Positions 1-8,873 of a stretch of 64,000 nt of DNA are shown one piece after another; position 1 is the stretch's first letter, and every line of letters starts with the position of its first letter. Position numbers and translations under genes: made by a program. The stretch is from Mesorhizobium qingshengii. Lineage in GTDB: Bacteria; Pseudomonadota; Alphaproteobacteria; Rhizobiales; Rhizobiaceae. The notes under the pieces were generated by a model. The model saw only the letters and a program-made list of their open reading frames with translations, was not told the origin of the DNA and did no database searches. The DNA lies in NCBI RefSeq assembly GCF_027563465.1, contig NZ_JAPFQA010000003.1, forward strand, positions 186,001-250,000. Direction: 5' to 3'.

Positions 1-411
1 ACCTATGATGGCGAGGCGACGACGGTGCGGACCCGGGCCAGCGATGCCTTCCGGCTGAAACGCGGCGTCTGCCAGGACTTTTCGCACATCATGATCGCCG
101 GCCTGCGCGGACTCGGCATTCCAGCCGGCTATGTCAGCGGCTTCCTGCGCACCATCCCGCCGAAGGGCAAGCCCCGGCTGGAAGGCGCCGATGCCATGCA
201 TGCCTGGGTCAAGGTCTGGTGCGGGCGCGATGCCGGCTGGCAGGAGTTCGACCCGACCAACGGCATGCGGGCGAGCAACGACCATATCACCGTCGGTTAT
301 GGGCGCGACTATTCGGACGTGGCGCCGATCGTCGGCGTTCTCAAGACCACCGGCGGACAAGTCGGCGAGCAGGCCGTCGACGTCATTCCGGTCGTGCTCG
401 AAAAGGCGTAA
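1..411 (+). CDS. Transglutaminase-like protein, C-terminal part
   Basis: The frame is open from the first base of the window, so the N-terminus lies outside it and only about 136 residues are visible. The three parts of a papain/transglutaminase-like catalytic triad can be read in order: Cys in RGVCQDFSH, His in DAMHAWVKVW and Asp in FDPTNG. This is the core of the bacterial transglutaminase-like family (PF01841 type). Members are often encoded beside alpha-E and circularly permuted ATP-grasp proteins, but that context is outside the window. The substrate is unknown; such enzymes act as proteases or amidases as often as cross-linkers. Family assignment is firm, function is not. Confidence 0.85.
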   Translation, partial: TYDGEATTVRTRASDAFRLKRGVCQDFSHIMIAGLRGLGIPAGYVSGFLRTIPPKGKPRLEGADAMHAWVKVWCGRDAGWQEFDPTNGMRASNDHITVGYGRDYSDVAPIVGVLKTTGGQVGEQAVDVIPVVLEKA

Positions 412-563
412 AACCGAACCTGAACATGCGTAACGGGCCCATCGGTGCAATTCTAGGTGGATAAGACTGCTTCTCAAACATCGATGTGGCCGCTAATCTA
501 CATCCGTTTCGAGGTGGACAATAATTGTAGGTTCTTAAAACGCATCGGTGCGGGGTTTTGTAA

Positions 564-1499
564 TTGAGAGCAGTCAGCGTCGTCATTCCTGCCTACAACG
601 CGGCGGCCACCATCGCGACAACGCTGGCGTCGCTTAGCAGCGAGGCTGCGGTCATCGGCGAGATCCTGCTGGTCGACGATGCATCGACGGACAGCACGGC
701 GGCTGTCGCGCAGAAGGCTGCGGCGCGACTGTCCCTGCCGTTGCGCGTGCTGCCGGCCAATTGCCGCGATGCCGGCGGCGCCCGCAATGTGGCGCTGGCG
801 GAGGCGCTCCATCCCTGGGTATACCTGATCGACGCCGACGACCTGCATCTTCAGGGCGGATTGCGCGCACTGCTGCGGCAAGCGGAGAATCAACCGAAAG
901 CCGATATGATCGTTGGCGCCTACCGGCGCCGGGTGAACGGCCAGAATCGGCAGATCAAGGTGCCGAACGGCTATCAGGCTGCCTGCCACGCGAACGCCTC
1001 GGCCTATGTCAAAGGCGATATACGGTCGGTGGCCGTTGGCAGCGTGCTGGCTTCCCGGCGCCTGATCGGCGAGACGCGGTTTCCGGTCGGACTGGCCTAT
1101 GACGAAGACACGTTGTTCTGGGCACGGCTGATGAGCAAGGCATCCCTGGCCATGATTCCAGACCCGGTCATGGTCTATGAGGTTTCGGTGGCGCGTTCCG
1201 ACGACCGCTTTGCCATGAATCCGGTGCGGCGCTTCCTGGATTGGCGCCGGGAATTGCGCACACTCACCGATTGCAATATCCCGATATCGGCGCTCAAGGC
1301 CAGGGAAGGGCTTGTCGCTCTCAAGATCGCCCGCGTCCACTATGCGCGCGGCGACCTGGACACCGCGGCGCGCTTCCTGGCGGTGGCTTCGGCCGCGCCG
1401 AAGCGACGGTCGGAAGCCTGGCGCTGTATACGCTACAAGCTCAAGATTTCCTCGCGGCGCAGGTTTTCGGCCCCGAGAATCCAATTGCAAAGTGCTTGA
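564..1499 (+). CDS. Glycosyltransferase family 2 protein
   Basis: A 311-residue GT-A fold glycosyltransferase. The N-terminus reads VSVVIPAYNAA, the usual first strand of family 2 enzymes. LVDDAST and LIDADD (about residue 90) give the acidic metal and nucleotide-sugar ligands. Translation appears to start at TTG 564; no nearby in-frame ATG fits the conserved N-terminus. It is the first of three glycosyltransferase genes joined by short overlaps (the next start lies inside this stop), so they are probably co-translated and build one surface glycan. No flippase or polymerase lies beside them, so the product (capsule, LPS or glycolipid) cannot be named. Confidence 0.85.
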   Translation: MRAVSVVIPAYNAAATIATTLASLSSEAAVIGEILLVDDASTDSTAAVAQKAAARLSLPLRVLPANCRDAGGARNVALAEALHPWVYLIDADDLHLQGGLRALLRQAENQPKADMIVGAYRRRVNGQNRQIKVPNGYQAACHANASAYVKGDIRSVAVGSVLASRRLIGETRFPVGLAYDEDTLFWARLMSKASLAMIPDPVMVYEVSVARSDDRFAMNPVRRFLDWRRELRTLTDCNIPISALKAREGLVALKIARVHYARGDLDTAARFLAVASAAPKRRSEAWRCIRYKLKISSRRRFSAPRIQLQSA

Positions 1500-2377
1500 T
1501 GACAGCCGAACCGGAACTGGCGGTTATCGTGATTGGTTGCCGAGCGCCAGCAAGTCTCGTTGATTCAGTCAGATCTCTCTTCGATCAGGGCGTGCCCCTC
1601 GAGATTGTCGTGGTCAACTCTGGCGGAGGGGATGCGAAGTCGCTTCTGTCCGACGCCGGTGTCGATATGCCGGTGATCGAAATCGCTCAACAGGTATTCG
1701 TTGGGGCTGCGCGCAATATCGGGATTGCGGCCACGACGGCGCCCTTTGTTGCCTTTCTTGCAGACGATTGCCTTGCTTGCCCAGGTTGGGCGGAGGCACG
1801 AATACGCCGGCATTCTGCTGGGGCCCCCACGGTTTCGAGCGCGATTTCGAACAGCCATCCCCGCAACCCGTTCGCCTGCGCCGCATATCTTGCCCTGTTC
1901 GCGCGCCGGCTTCCCGGCCTTCCCGCAGAACTGGCGCTGCGCTACGGCGTCTCCTTCGACCGCCGGCTGTTCCAGGAATACGGCCTGTTCGACGAATCGA
2001 TGCGGGTTGCCGAGGACACCGAATTTCTCAAGAGGTTGCCAGCGGAGTTCGAGCCGGTGTGGGAACCAGAGGTCAGAACGATCCATCGCAACGAGACGCG
2101 ATTGCGCGGTTTGCTCATCGACCAGTACAGGCGCGGCTATCGCAGTGGCGCCTATTACACCGGGACAATCCGGGCCAAGCCGCTTCGACTTGCCCGCAAC
2201 AATTTCAGAGATCGCCGGCAGATTCGAAAACTGGCAAGGATCGGGCTGTCTGGACCGGAGTTGACCTTCGCCGCGCGTTCGATGCCGATTGTCGTGTTGG
2301 CCCTGTTGGCAAAATCTCTCGGCATCTATTTCGGCGCTCGCGGTCGCTTGAAAAATGACCGGGCGGCCGAAGGATGA
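1499..2377 (+). CDS. Glycosyltransferase family 2 protein
   Basis: A 292-residue protein starting at ATG 1499, which overlaps the previous stop (TGATG), so translational coupling is likely. It begins with AVIVIGCRAPASL, then has VVVNSGGG, GAARNIGIAA and FLADDC, a family 2 nucleotide-sugar site with a DD motif near residue 85. SMRVAEDTEFLKRL fits the acceptor-side ED motif of this family. A hydrophobic C-terminal stretch (PIVVLALLAKSLGIYF) may tether it to the membrane. Acceptor and donor sugars are unknown. The reading frame is open upstream of 1499, but that part overlaps the previous gene and is not conserved-looking. Confidence 0.82.
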   Translation: MTAEPELAVIVIGCRAPASLVDSVRSLFDQGVPLEIVVVNSGGGDAKSLLSDAGVDMPVIEIAQQVFVGAARNIGIAATTAPFVAFLADDCLACPGWAEARIRRHSAGAPTVSSAISNSHPRNPFACAAYLALFARRLPGLPAELALRYGVSFDRRLFQEYGLFDESMRVAEDTEFLKRLPAEFEPVWEPEVRTIHRNETRLRGLLIDQYRRGYRSGAYYTGTIRAKPLRLARNNFRDRRQIRKLARIGLSGPELTFAARSMPIVVLALLAKSLGIYFGARGRLKNDRAAEG

Positions 2378-3117
2378 TTACCAGCCACATCAAGGACAGG
2401 CGGTGGCGACGCGGCAGATTTTTCTGGACGCGCATGAGAACGATTGCGGTGTTCAGTTACCGCTACGACGCGCACCTGGTGCCTGACCTGATTGCCAATC
2501 TGGATCCTATCGTCGATGGCTGGATCGCCTTTGACGATCGCCAGGCGCAGGGCATTTTCAGCAGCGAGACCCAGCGCAGGCACCTTTTGCTCGAATCGGC
2601 GCGTGACGCGGGAGCCGACTGGATTCTGGCTGTGGATCCCGATGAGCGGCTGGAACGTGCGACCGCGGATCGAATTGGGCAACTAACAAGCCGCCATCAA
2701 CGCATTGCATGGGGGTTCCACTTCCGTGAAATGTATTCATCAACGGATTACAGGATCGACGGCCTGTGGGGTGCGAAAATGCAGCATCGCCTTTTTCGCG
2801 CATACGATCCCGGGCGGTATCGGTCACAGGAGCTGCATGGCCTTTGGTATCCTGGCGATCTTGGCTTCAGGGAGAAAGATACCAGTCTCAATCTGTATCA
2901 TCTGAAAATGATTGAGCCCAGGCGCCGGTACGGCCGCCTGGCCCTCTACAAGCATCTCGATCCCAAACATGAGATGCAGGAGATCGGCTACGACTATCTT
3001 GCCGACGAGACCGATGCTCGTTTCGAGAGAATCCCGCCGGGCCGTGGATATCACCCGCCGCATGTCGATGATGGCAGGATGTGGATGGCCGATCTGACGG
3101 CCGAGACCGAAGGATAG
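2374..3117 (+). CDS. Glycosyltransferase, family 2-like
   Basis: A 247-residue protein whose ATG overlaps the preceding stop by four bases (ATGA). MRTIAVFSYRYDA starts the fold, and DWILAVDPDERLE is the DxDE motif of the short family 2/family 92-like glycosyltransferases; LFRAYDPGRY and the closing His/Trp-rich part fit that group. The first 20 residues are basic, and a second in-frame Met before RTIAVFSY could be the true start. It ends the three-gene glycosyltransferase set. The substrate is unknown. Confidence 0.75.
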   Translation: MITSHIKDRRWRRGRFFWTRMRTIAVFSYRYDAHLVPDLIANLDPIVDGWIAFDDRQAQGIFSSETQRRHLLLESARDAGADWILAVDPDERLERATADRIGQLTSRHQRIAWGFHFREMYSSTDYRIDGLWGAKMQHRLFRAYDPGRYRSQELHGLWYPGDLGFREKDTSLNLYHLKMIEPRRRYGRLALYKHLDPKHEMQEIGYDYLADETDARFERIPPGRGYHPPHVDDGRMWMADLTAETEG

Positions 3118-3187
3118 CTTTTCAGCCCAGCTGCGGAACCAGCAGCCCCTCCGTTGCTTATCCTCGGATAAATCCAGTGGAGCACAC

Positions 3188-4279
3188 ATGCTGGACACGT
3201 CAGAGACGCATGTTGGTCAATCGGCTGGAGAGGAAAACAGCATACGGGGGCGGGCACGAATCTCGGCCGAGGACGCTGCGCTCACCTACATCACCGATTC
3301 CGAGCCCGGTATCCGCCGGGTGAAGACGGGCAAGGGATTTTCCTACAAGGGACCAGGCGGGCAGGCCGTCTCGGACGCCGACAGGGCGCGCATCGAGGCG
3401 ATCGCCATTCCGCCGGCCTGGACGGATGTCTGGATTTCGCCCGATGCCGGTGGCCATATCCAGGCGACCGGCAGGGACCAGCGTGGACGCAAGCAGTACC
3501 GCTATCATCCACAATGGGCCGACGCGCGTGACGGAGCCAAATATTCGAGCCTCGCCGGTTTCGCCGAAAGCCTGCCGGAGCTGCGGCGGCGGATCGACGC
3601 CGATCTGCGCCGTCGCGGCTTGCCGCTCGAGCGCGTCGTCGCCGCTGTCGTCTGGCTGCTCGACAATACGCTGATCCGGGTCGGTAATGCCGCCTACGCC
3701 CGCGACAACAAGAGTTTCGGGCTGACGACATTGCGCGACCGCCATGTCGATATCATCGGCTCAAGCCTGCGTTTTGCCTTCAAGGGCAAGTCCGGCAAGG
3801 AATGGAAACTGAAGCTGGTCGACCGCCGCATCTCCAACATCGTTCGCGGGGCGCAGGAACTGCCAGGTCAGAAACTGTTCCAGTATCTCGATGAAGATGG
3901 CAACAGGCGGCCGGTCCATTCAGAGGACGTCAATTGCTTTATCAGGGAGGCAGTTGGCACCGACTTCAGCTCCAAGCATTTCCGGACATGGGGCGGCACC
4001 ATCCGTGCGGCGTCCCTGTTTGCAAGGACGGAATTGCCGGAAAGCCGCTCGCAGCAAAAGCGGGTGATGAACGGCGTCATCGACAAGGTCGCCGAGCGGC
4101 TGGGCAACACGCGCGCCGTCTGCCGCAAATGCTATATCCACCCGCAGATCCTCGAGGCGTGGGCGCAGGGCCGGCTACTCGACGAAATGATGGAGGCCAA
4201 CAAGCGCAGGCGCTCGATTGATGGTCTCGATGACGAGGAAGCGCTGGTGCTGAGGTGGCTGAAGACGCGCGAGCGCTGA
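3188..4279 (+). CDS. DNA topoisomerase IB
   Basis: A 363-residue poxvirus/eukaryote-type topoisomerase I, which relaxes DNA supercoils through a 3'-phosphotyrosine intermediate. The N-terminal domain contains IPPAWTDVWISP and GRKQYRYHPQW. The catalytic domain has the first active-site arginine region (DNTLIRVGNAAYARDN), a catalytic lysine loop (FKGKSGKEWKL), KHFRTWGGT with the second arginine, and the probable tyrosine nucleophile in CRKCYIHPQI. Length matches bacterial TopIB enzymes, which are common in alphaproteobacteria as accessory topoisomerases. The gene stands alone, 70 bp after the glycosyltransferases, and nothing nearby suggests a special role. Confidence 0.93.
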   Translation: MLDTSETHVGQSAGEENSIRGRARISAEDAALTYITDSEPGIRRVKTGKGFSYKGPGGQAVSDADRARIEAIAIPPAWTDVWISPDAGGHIQATGRDQRGRKQYRYHPQWADARDGAKYSSLAGFAESLPELRRRIDADLRRRGLPLERVVAAVVWLLDNTLIRVGNAAYARDNKSFGLTTLRDRHVDIIGSSLRFAFKGKSGKEWKLKLVDRRISNIVRGAQELPGQKLFQYLDEDGNRRPVHSEDVNCFIREAVGTDFSSKHFRTWGGTIRAASLFARTELPESRSQQKRVMNGVIDKVAERLGNTRAVCRKCYIHPQILEAWAQGRLLDEMMEANKRRRSIDGLDDEEALVLRWLKTRER

Positions 4280-4385
4280 CACGCGGCACGGCGGTCACCA
4301 ATTCCGCGACGCCCGGATTTTTTTATCGACGCGATGTCGGGATCGGTCCTAGTATTTCGTCCTTTGACAAGGAAAAGGACCATCA

Positions 4386-4760
4386 ATGCTCTACGCAATC
4401 CTCTGCTATGCTTCCGAAGATGTCGTCAGCTCGTGGAGCAAGGCGCAGGACGACGACGTCATGGCCAAGCTCCTCGATGTCCAGGACAAGTATGCCAAGG
4501 CCGGCCGGCTTGGCCCGGTGGCGCGGCTGCTGCCGACCACGGCGGCAACGACACTGAGAAAGGTCAAGGGCGAAGCGGTCGTCATCGATGGTCCGTTCGC
4601 CGAGACCAAGGAGCAATTCCTCGGCTTCTATACGCTCGAATGCGCCGATCTCGACGAGGCCGTGGAGTTCGCCCGCGAACTTTCCGAGGTCAATCCGAGC
4701 GGCGGTTCCTATGAGATCCGGCCGGTCTCCGTCTTCAATCCCACCAAGGTTGCCGTATGA
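4386..4760 (+). CDS. YCII-related (DGPF) domain protein
   Basis: A 124-residue ferredoxin-like-fold protein of the YCII/DGPF family. It begins MLYAILCYASEDVV and carries the family motif VIDGPFAETKEQFLGFY in the middle; PVSVFNP closes the domain. The biochemical role of these proteins is unsettled. They are typically encoded directly before an ECF42-type sigma factor, as here: the sigma gene starts within this gene's last codons (ATGA, 4757-4760), so the two are translationally coupled. The pairing supports the assignment strongly but does not reveal the signal sensed. Confidence 0.88.
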   Translation: MLYAILCYASEDVVSSWSKAQDDDVMAKLLDVQDKYAKAGRLGPVARLLPTTAATTLRKVKGEAVVIDGPFAETKEQFLGFYTLECADLDEAVEFARELSEVNPSGGSYEIRPVSVFNPTKVAV

Positions 4761-6031
4761 CCGACCTCGCCTGGATCAGCTCGGCGATCAGCACCGCCCG
4801 TCCGCAGGCGATGGGCGCGCTGCTACGCTATTTCCGCGATCTCGATACCGCGGAGGAAGCTTTCCAGGACGCGTGCCTCCGGGCGCTGAAGAACTGGCCG
4901 CAAAACGGGCCGCCGCGCGATCCTGCGGCCTGGCTGATCTTCGTTGGCCGCAACAGCGGCATCGATGCGGTGCGCAAGCGTGCCAAGCAGGCGCCGATAC
5001 CGGAGGAGGACCAGATCTCCGATCTGGAAGACGCCGAAAGCGATATGGCCGAGCGGCTGGACGGGGCGCACTACCGCGACGACATCCTGCGGCTGCTGTT
5101 CATCTGCTGTCATCCCGATCTGCCGGCGACGCAGCAGGTCGCCGTGGCGCTGCGCGTCGTCTCCGGCCTCACCGTCAAACAGATCGCGCGCGCCTTCCTG
5201 GTCGGCGAAAGCGCCATGGAGCAGCGCATCACCCGCGCCAAGGCACGCATTGCGGACGCCGGCGTGCCGTTCGAGACGCCGGGCGCTGTCGAGCGCTCCG
5301 AGCGGCTCGCCGCCGTCGCGGCGATGGTCTACCTGATCTTCAACGAGGGCTATTCGACCAACAGCGGCGAGGCACCGGCCCGCGCTCCGCTGTGCGAGGA
5401 GGCGATCCGGCTGGCCCGGCTGTTGCTGCGGTTGTTCCAGACCGAGCCGGAGATCATGGGGCTGACGGCGCTGCTGCTTCTGCAGCATGCGCGCGCACCG
5501 GCCCGTTTCGACGAGAACGGCGAGATCGTCCTGCTCGAGGACCAGGATCGCAGCCTGTGGAGCCGCAAGATGATCGACGAGGGGCTGGCGCTGGTCGACA
5601 AGGCGCTGCGCCATCGCAAGCCTGGCCCCTACCAGGTGCAAGCGGCGATCGGCGCGCTGCATGCGCGGGCCGAGAAGGCCGAGGACACCGACTGGGTGGA
5701 GATCGACCTGCTCTATGGCCTGCTCGAACAGATGCAACCGTCGCCGGTGGTCACGCTCAACCGTGCGGTCGCGGTTTCCAAGGTGCGCGGCCCGGAAGCG
5801 GCGCTTGCCCTGATCGAGCCGCTCGAACAGAGGCTTTCGGGCTATTTCCACTTCTTCGGCCTCAAGGGCGGCCTGCTGATGCAACTCGACCGGGGCGAAG
5901 AGGCGCGCCTTGCCTTCGACCGCGCCATTTCGCTTGCCAACACGGCGGCGGAGGCCGCCCATATCCGCATGCATATCGACCGCTTGATGAAGGACGGTGC
6001 CGTGCGGGGGACTGCCCGCTCGGCAAAATGA
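4757..6031 (+). CDS. ECF RNA polymerase sigma factor, ECF42 type
   Basis: A 424-residue sigma factor, much longer than a normal ECF (about 190). Region 2 lies in residues 10-80 (AEEAFQDACLRALKNWP, DPAAWLIFVGRNSGIDAVRKR). Region 4 lies around 115-175 (VSGLTVKQIARAFLVGESAMEQRITRAKARI). The remaining 230 residues (YLIFNEGYSTNSGE, LNRAVAVSKVRGPEAAL, FYFFGLKGGLLMQL-like helices) form the TPR-like C-terminal extension that defines ECF42. No anti-sigma gene is present, as is usual for this group; the extension and the coupled YCII protein are thought to provide control. Targets are likely to include this operon's own promoter. Confidence 0.9.
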   Translation: MTDLAWISSAISTARPQAMGALLRYFRDLDTAEEAFQDACLRALKNWPQNGPPRDPAAWLIFVGRNSGIDAVRKRAKQAPIPEEDQISDLEDAESDMAERLDGAHYRDDILRLLFICCHPDLPATQQVAVALRVVSGLTVKQIARAFLVGESAMEQRITRAKARIADAGVPFETPGAVERSERLAAVAAMVYLIFNEGYSTNSGEAPARAPLCEEAIRLARLLLRLFQTEPEIMGLTALLLLQHARAPARFDENGEIVLLEDQDRSLWSRKMIDEGLALVDKALRHRKPGPYQVQAAIGALHARAEKAEDTDWVEIDLLYGLLEQMQPSPVVTLNRAVAVSKVRGPEAALALIEPLEQRLSGYFHFFGLKGGLLMQLDRGEEARLAFDRAISLANTAAEAAHIRMHIDRLMKDGAVRGTARSAK

Positions 6032-6130
6032 CGCGGCTGCCTCTGGTTCAACGGTCTGCGCCCGGCTTGGACCATGCCGGGGTGGCGATTTTGCCCTGAA
6101 ACGAGTAATGCCACGCCATGACAGCGCTGA

Positions 6131-6146
6131 TGTGCCTGTCGGCACA
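6131..6146. promoter_or_regulatory. Inverted repeat upstream of the aldehyde dehydrogenase gene
   Basis: TGTGCC and GGCACA, separated by TGTC, form a perfect 6-4-6 inverted repeat about 67 bp before the ATG at 6213. It could be an operator or a short hairpin in the leader. No second copy was noticed elsewhere, so the role is a guess. Confidence 0.3.
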
Positions 6147-6212
6147 CAGAGGGCATGGCGCAAGGCTTTGACCGGAGCCATATGATGGCGAACGGATCTG
6201 AAAGGGACAAAA

Positions 6213-7727
6213 ATGACGATTGCGAAGGAAACGGCCGAACTACTGGCGAAACTGGGCGTCGCCAAGGAGGCGCTGGTCGGTGGCGACCTCATCGTGCGCA
6301 GCCCGGTGACGGGCGAGCAGATCGCGGCGCTGAAGACCATCTCGCCGGCTGACGCGGCCAAGACCATCGATGCCGCGCACAAGGCGTTCCAGTCCTGGCG
6401 GCTGGTGCCGGGTCCGCGGCGCGGCGAGCTGGTACGGCTGCTCGGCGAGGAACTGCGCGCGCACAAGGCCGAGCTTGGCCGGCTGGTGTCGATCGAGGTC
6501 GGCAAGATCCCGTCCGAGGGCCTCGGCGAAGTGCAGGAGATGATCGACATCTGTGATTTCGCCGTCGGTCTCTCCCGGCAATTATACGGCCTGACCATCG
6601 CCACCGAGCGTCCGGGCCATCGCATGATGGAAACCTGGCATCCGCTGGGCGTCGTCGGCGTCATTTCCGCCTTCAACTTCCCGGTTGCGGTGTGGTCGTG
6701 GAACGCGGCGCTGGCGCTGGTGTGCGGCGACGCGGTGGTGTGGAAGCCGTCGGAGAAGACGCCGCTGACGGCGCTCGCCTGCGAGGCGATTTTCGCGCGC
6801 GCGGTCAAACGTTTCGGCACGGACGCGCCGCAGGGACTGGCGCCGGTGCTGATCGGCGACCGCGCCGTCGGCGAAATCCTGGTCGACCACCCCAAGGTGC
6901 CGCTGGTCTCGGCCACCGGCTCGACCCGCATGGGCCGCGATGTCGGCCCGCGCCTGGCCAAGCGCTTCGCCCGCGCCGTGCTGGAACTCGGCGGCAACAA
7001 TGCCGGCATCGTCTGCCCCACCGCCGATCTGGATATGGCACTGCGCGCGATTGCCTTTGGAGCGATGGGCACGGCAGGCCAGCGCTGCACCACGCTGCGA
7101 CGCCTGTTTGTGCATGACAGCGTCTATGACACGCTGGTTCCGCGTCTCAAGAAGGCCTACGAAAGCGTCTCGGTTGGCAATCCGCTGGAGACGTCCTCTC
7201 TTGTCGGGCCGCTGATCGACAAGGCCGCCTTCGACGCCATGCAGAAGGCGCTGAAGGAAGCCACCGCCCACGGCGGCAAGGTGACCGGCGGCACGCGGGT
7301 CGAGAATGGTCATCCGGATGCCTATTATGTGCATCCGGCGCTGGTCGAAATGCCGAAGCAGGTGGCTCCGGTCACGGAAGAGACCTTCGCGCCGATCCTC
7401 TATGTGATGAAATATTCGGATTTCGACGCCGTGCTCGATGAGCACAATGCGGTCGGCGCCGGCCTGTCGTCGTCGATCTTCACCCGCGATCTGCAGGAAT
7501 CCGAGCGCTTCCTTGGCGTCGACGGGTCGGATTGCGGCATCGCCAACGTCAACATCGGCACGTCGGGAGCCGAGATCGGCGGCGCCTTCGGCGGCGAAAA
7601 GGAAACCGGCGGCGGCCGCGAGAGCGGCTCCGATGCGTGGAAGGCCTATATGCGGCGCGCCACCAACACGGTGAACTATTCCAAGGCGCTGCCATTGGCG
7701 CAGGGCGTGTCCTTCGACATCGATTGA
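6213..7727 (+). CDS. amaB: Piperideine-6-carboxylate (aminoadipate-semialdehyde) dehydrogenase, ALDH7 family
   Basis: A 504-residue NAD-dependent aldehyde dehydrogenase resembling antiquitin/AmaB, which oxidises the 2-aminoadipate semialdehyde/P6C pair to 2-aminoadipate in lysine and pipecolate breakdown. GVISAFNFPVAVWSWN marks the cofactor and substrate pocket; the general base is Glu258 in VLELGGNNAGIV and the nucleophile is Cys292 in AGQRCTTLRR. GGAFGGEKETGGGRESG near the C-terminus is diagnostic of the ALDH7 branch. It is monocistronic here, followed by a strong hairpin. The partner lysine/pipecolate enzymes are not adjacent, so the pathway role rests on family alone. Confidence 0.85.
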   Translation: MTIAKETAELLAKLGVAKEALVGGDLIVRSPVTGEQIAALKTISPADAAKTIDAAHKAFQSWRLVPGPRRGELVRLLGEELRAHKAELGRLVSIEVGKIPSEGLGEVQEMIDICDFAVGLSRQLYGLTIATERPGHRMMETWHPLGVVGVISAFNFPVAVWSWNAALALVCGDAVVWKPSEKTPLTALACEAIFARAVKRFGTDAPQGLAPVLIGDRAVGEILVDHPKVPLVSATGSTRMGRDVGPRLAKRFARAVLELGGNNAGIVCPTADLDMALRAIAFGAMGTAGQRCTTLRRLFVHDSVYDTLVPRLKKAYESVSVGNPLETSSLVGPLIDKAAFDAMQKALKEATAHGGKVTGGTRVENGHPDAYYVHPALVEMPKQVAPVTEETFAPILYVMKYSDFDAVLDEHNAVGAGLSSSIFTRDLQESERFLGVDGSDCGIANVNIGTSGAEIGGAFGGEKETGGGRESGSDAWKAYMRRATNTVNYSKALPLAQGVSFDID

Positions 7728-7811
7728 GAACGCCGACGCCTGCTCGCCGCTGATGTGAGGCCTGATCGCCGGGCGGTCAGTCCACGCAAGTCGATGGCGT
7801 GCAAACGCCGT

Positions 7812-7845
7812 GACGCTGGACAGTCTTTCGCGCTTGTCCAGCGTC
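7812..7845 (+). terminator. Probable transcription terminator hairpin
   Basis: GACGCTGGACA (7812-7822) pairs perfectly with TGTCCAGCGTC (7835-7845) around a 12-base loop and is followed by GGCTTTTGG. It lies 85 bp after the aldehyde dehydrogenase stop, between convergent genes, so it may end transcripts from both sides. Confidence 0.65.
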
Positions 7846-7970
7846 GGCTTTTGGTTACGCCTTTCATGCCGGCCCCTCCCGAGGTCTTTCGGCATGGGTT
7901 CGCGACAGCTCGGAGCCATTTGGCGAAATCGCCGGTTGACGCCGCCGCCAGCCGCGGTCCGAGGGAATGT

Positions 7971-8873
7971 TCAGCCGATCCTGGATGCCGGAAAACATGC
8001 GTCGAAAGCGGCATCGACAATGGCCAGCTTGGCGGCCTGGACGGTCATGTATTCCTGGTAGAAGGTGTTCGACACCCACATCACCGAATGGCCGCGCTGG
8101 CCGAGCCAGCCGATGCTGCCGAGATTTTCGGCGGCTCGCAACTTGCGGGCAAGGTGCGTCCGCGACAGCTTGAGCCAGCTGGCGAAGTCGCCGATCGAAA
8201 CCACGCTGGTCGGAATCCGGTCCTGGCCGGCATGATCGGGATCGATGCCCGACATCAGCCAGTCCATGACGATGCCGCCATTGTTGAGCCAGATGAACAG
8301 CGAAAAGGTCTGGTGGGGTTCGCGCACCGGCTTGGAGGCAAGCAGGCCATCCGCCACCAGAGGCTGCAGCCTGGCAACCATGTCGGGGTGCTGCAGGAAT
8401 CTGGCCAGCCGGTCGCCATCGTCAAGATGATCCAGCGTCCGCAGATGGGCAAGAACCCAGCCCGTGAATGTCCGCACGGTCGCCGCCGTGGGCTGCAAGG
8501 GGTGCGTGCGCCCGTCCCCGCCCGACACATACTCGGCGATGTTGTAGTGCAGCATCTCCTTGATGAAAGCGTCCGCCGTGTTGCGGCTGGCCACGGCGTG
8601 CTGGTGCACGAACTCGATGAAACGCGATACTGTCAGATCCTTGCGGCGGTCGTTCGGGTCCCGCCTGAAATGCATGGCAAGGCCGACATGTCCCATCAGC
8701 CAGCGTTGCTGCGTGGCAAAAATAGAAGCGAGCCGCGGGCTATCTTCATAAATTCGGATCAGCGCCAGCGACTGTTCCTGAACGTACCGGTGCAAGGCCG
8801 GATGGCCGGCAATGTCTTCCAGAATCAGCGCTATGCTCCTCGTGTTTCTCTTCAACTCCGAAAACGGAGTCAT
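7971..8873 (-). CDS. Unknown protein with a C-terminal winged-helix-like region
   Basis: A 300-residue protein not recognised as a named family. The first two thirds are helical, with many His and Arg residues and no signal peptide or membrane segment. Residues about 225-265 (VSIGDFASWLKLSRTHLARKLRAAENLGSIGWLGQRG) read like a helix-turn-helix followed by a Gly-rich wing, so it may be a DNA-binding regulator with an N-terminal sensor domain. It is transcribed towards the amaB-type gene and ends at a shared hairpin. Its own upstream gap is 468 bp to the next gene, with no partner. The regulator call is an inference from a single motif. Confidence 0.6.
   Translation of the reverse strand: MTPFSELKRNTRSIALILEDIAGHPALHRYVQEQSLALIRIYEDSPRLASIFATQQRWLMGHVGLAMHFRRDPNDRRKDLTVSRFIEFVHQHAVASRNTADAFIKEMLHYNIAEYVSGGDGRTHPLQPTAATVRTFTGWVLAHLRTLDHLDDGDRLARFLQHPDMVARLQPLVADGLLASKPVREPHQTFSLFIWLNNGGIVMDWLMSGIDPDHAGQDRIPTSVVSIGDFASWLKLSRTHLARKLRAAENLGSIGWLGQRGHSVMWVSNTFYQEYMTVQAAKLAIVDAAFDACFPASRIG

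Noticed and set aside
4823..7093. A 756-codon open frame on the minus strand
   Set aside because: It lies antisense to the ECF42 and amaB-type genes, is Arg/Gln-rich and has no fold motif; it is a chance frame in GC-rich coding DNA.
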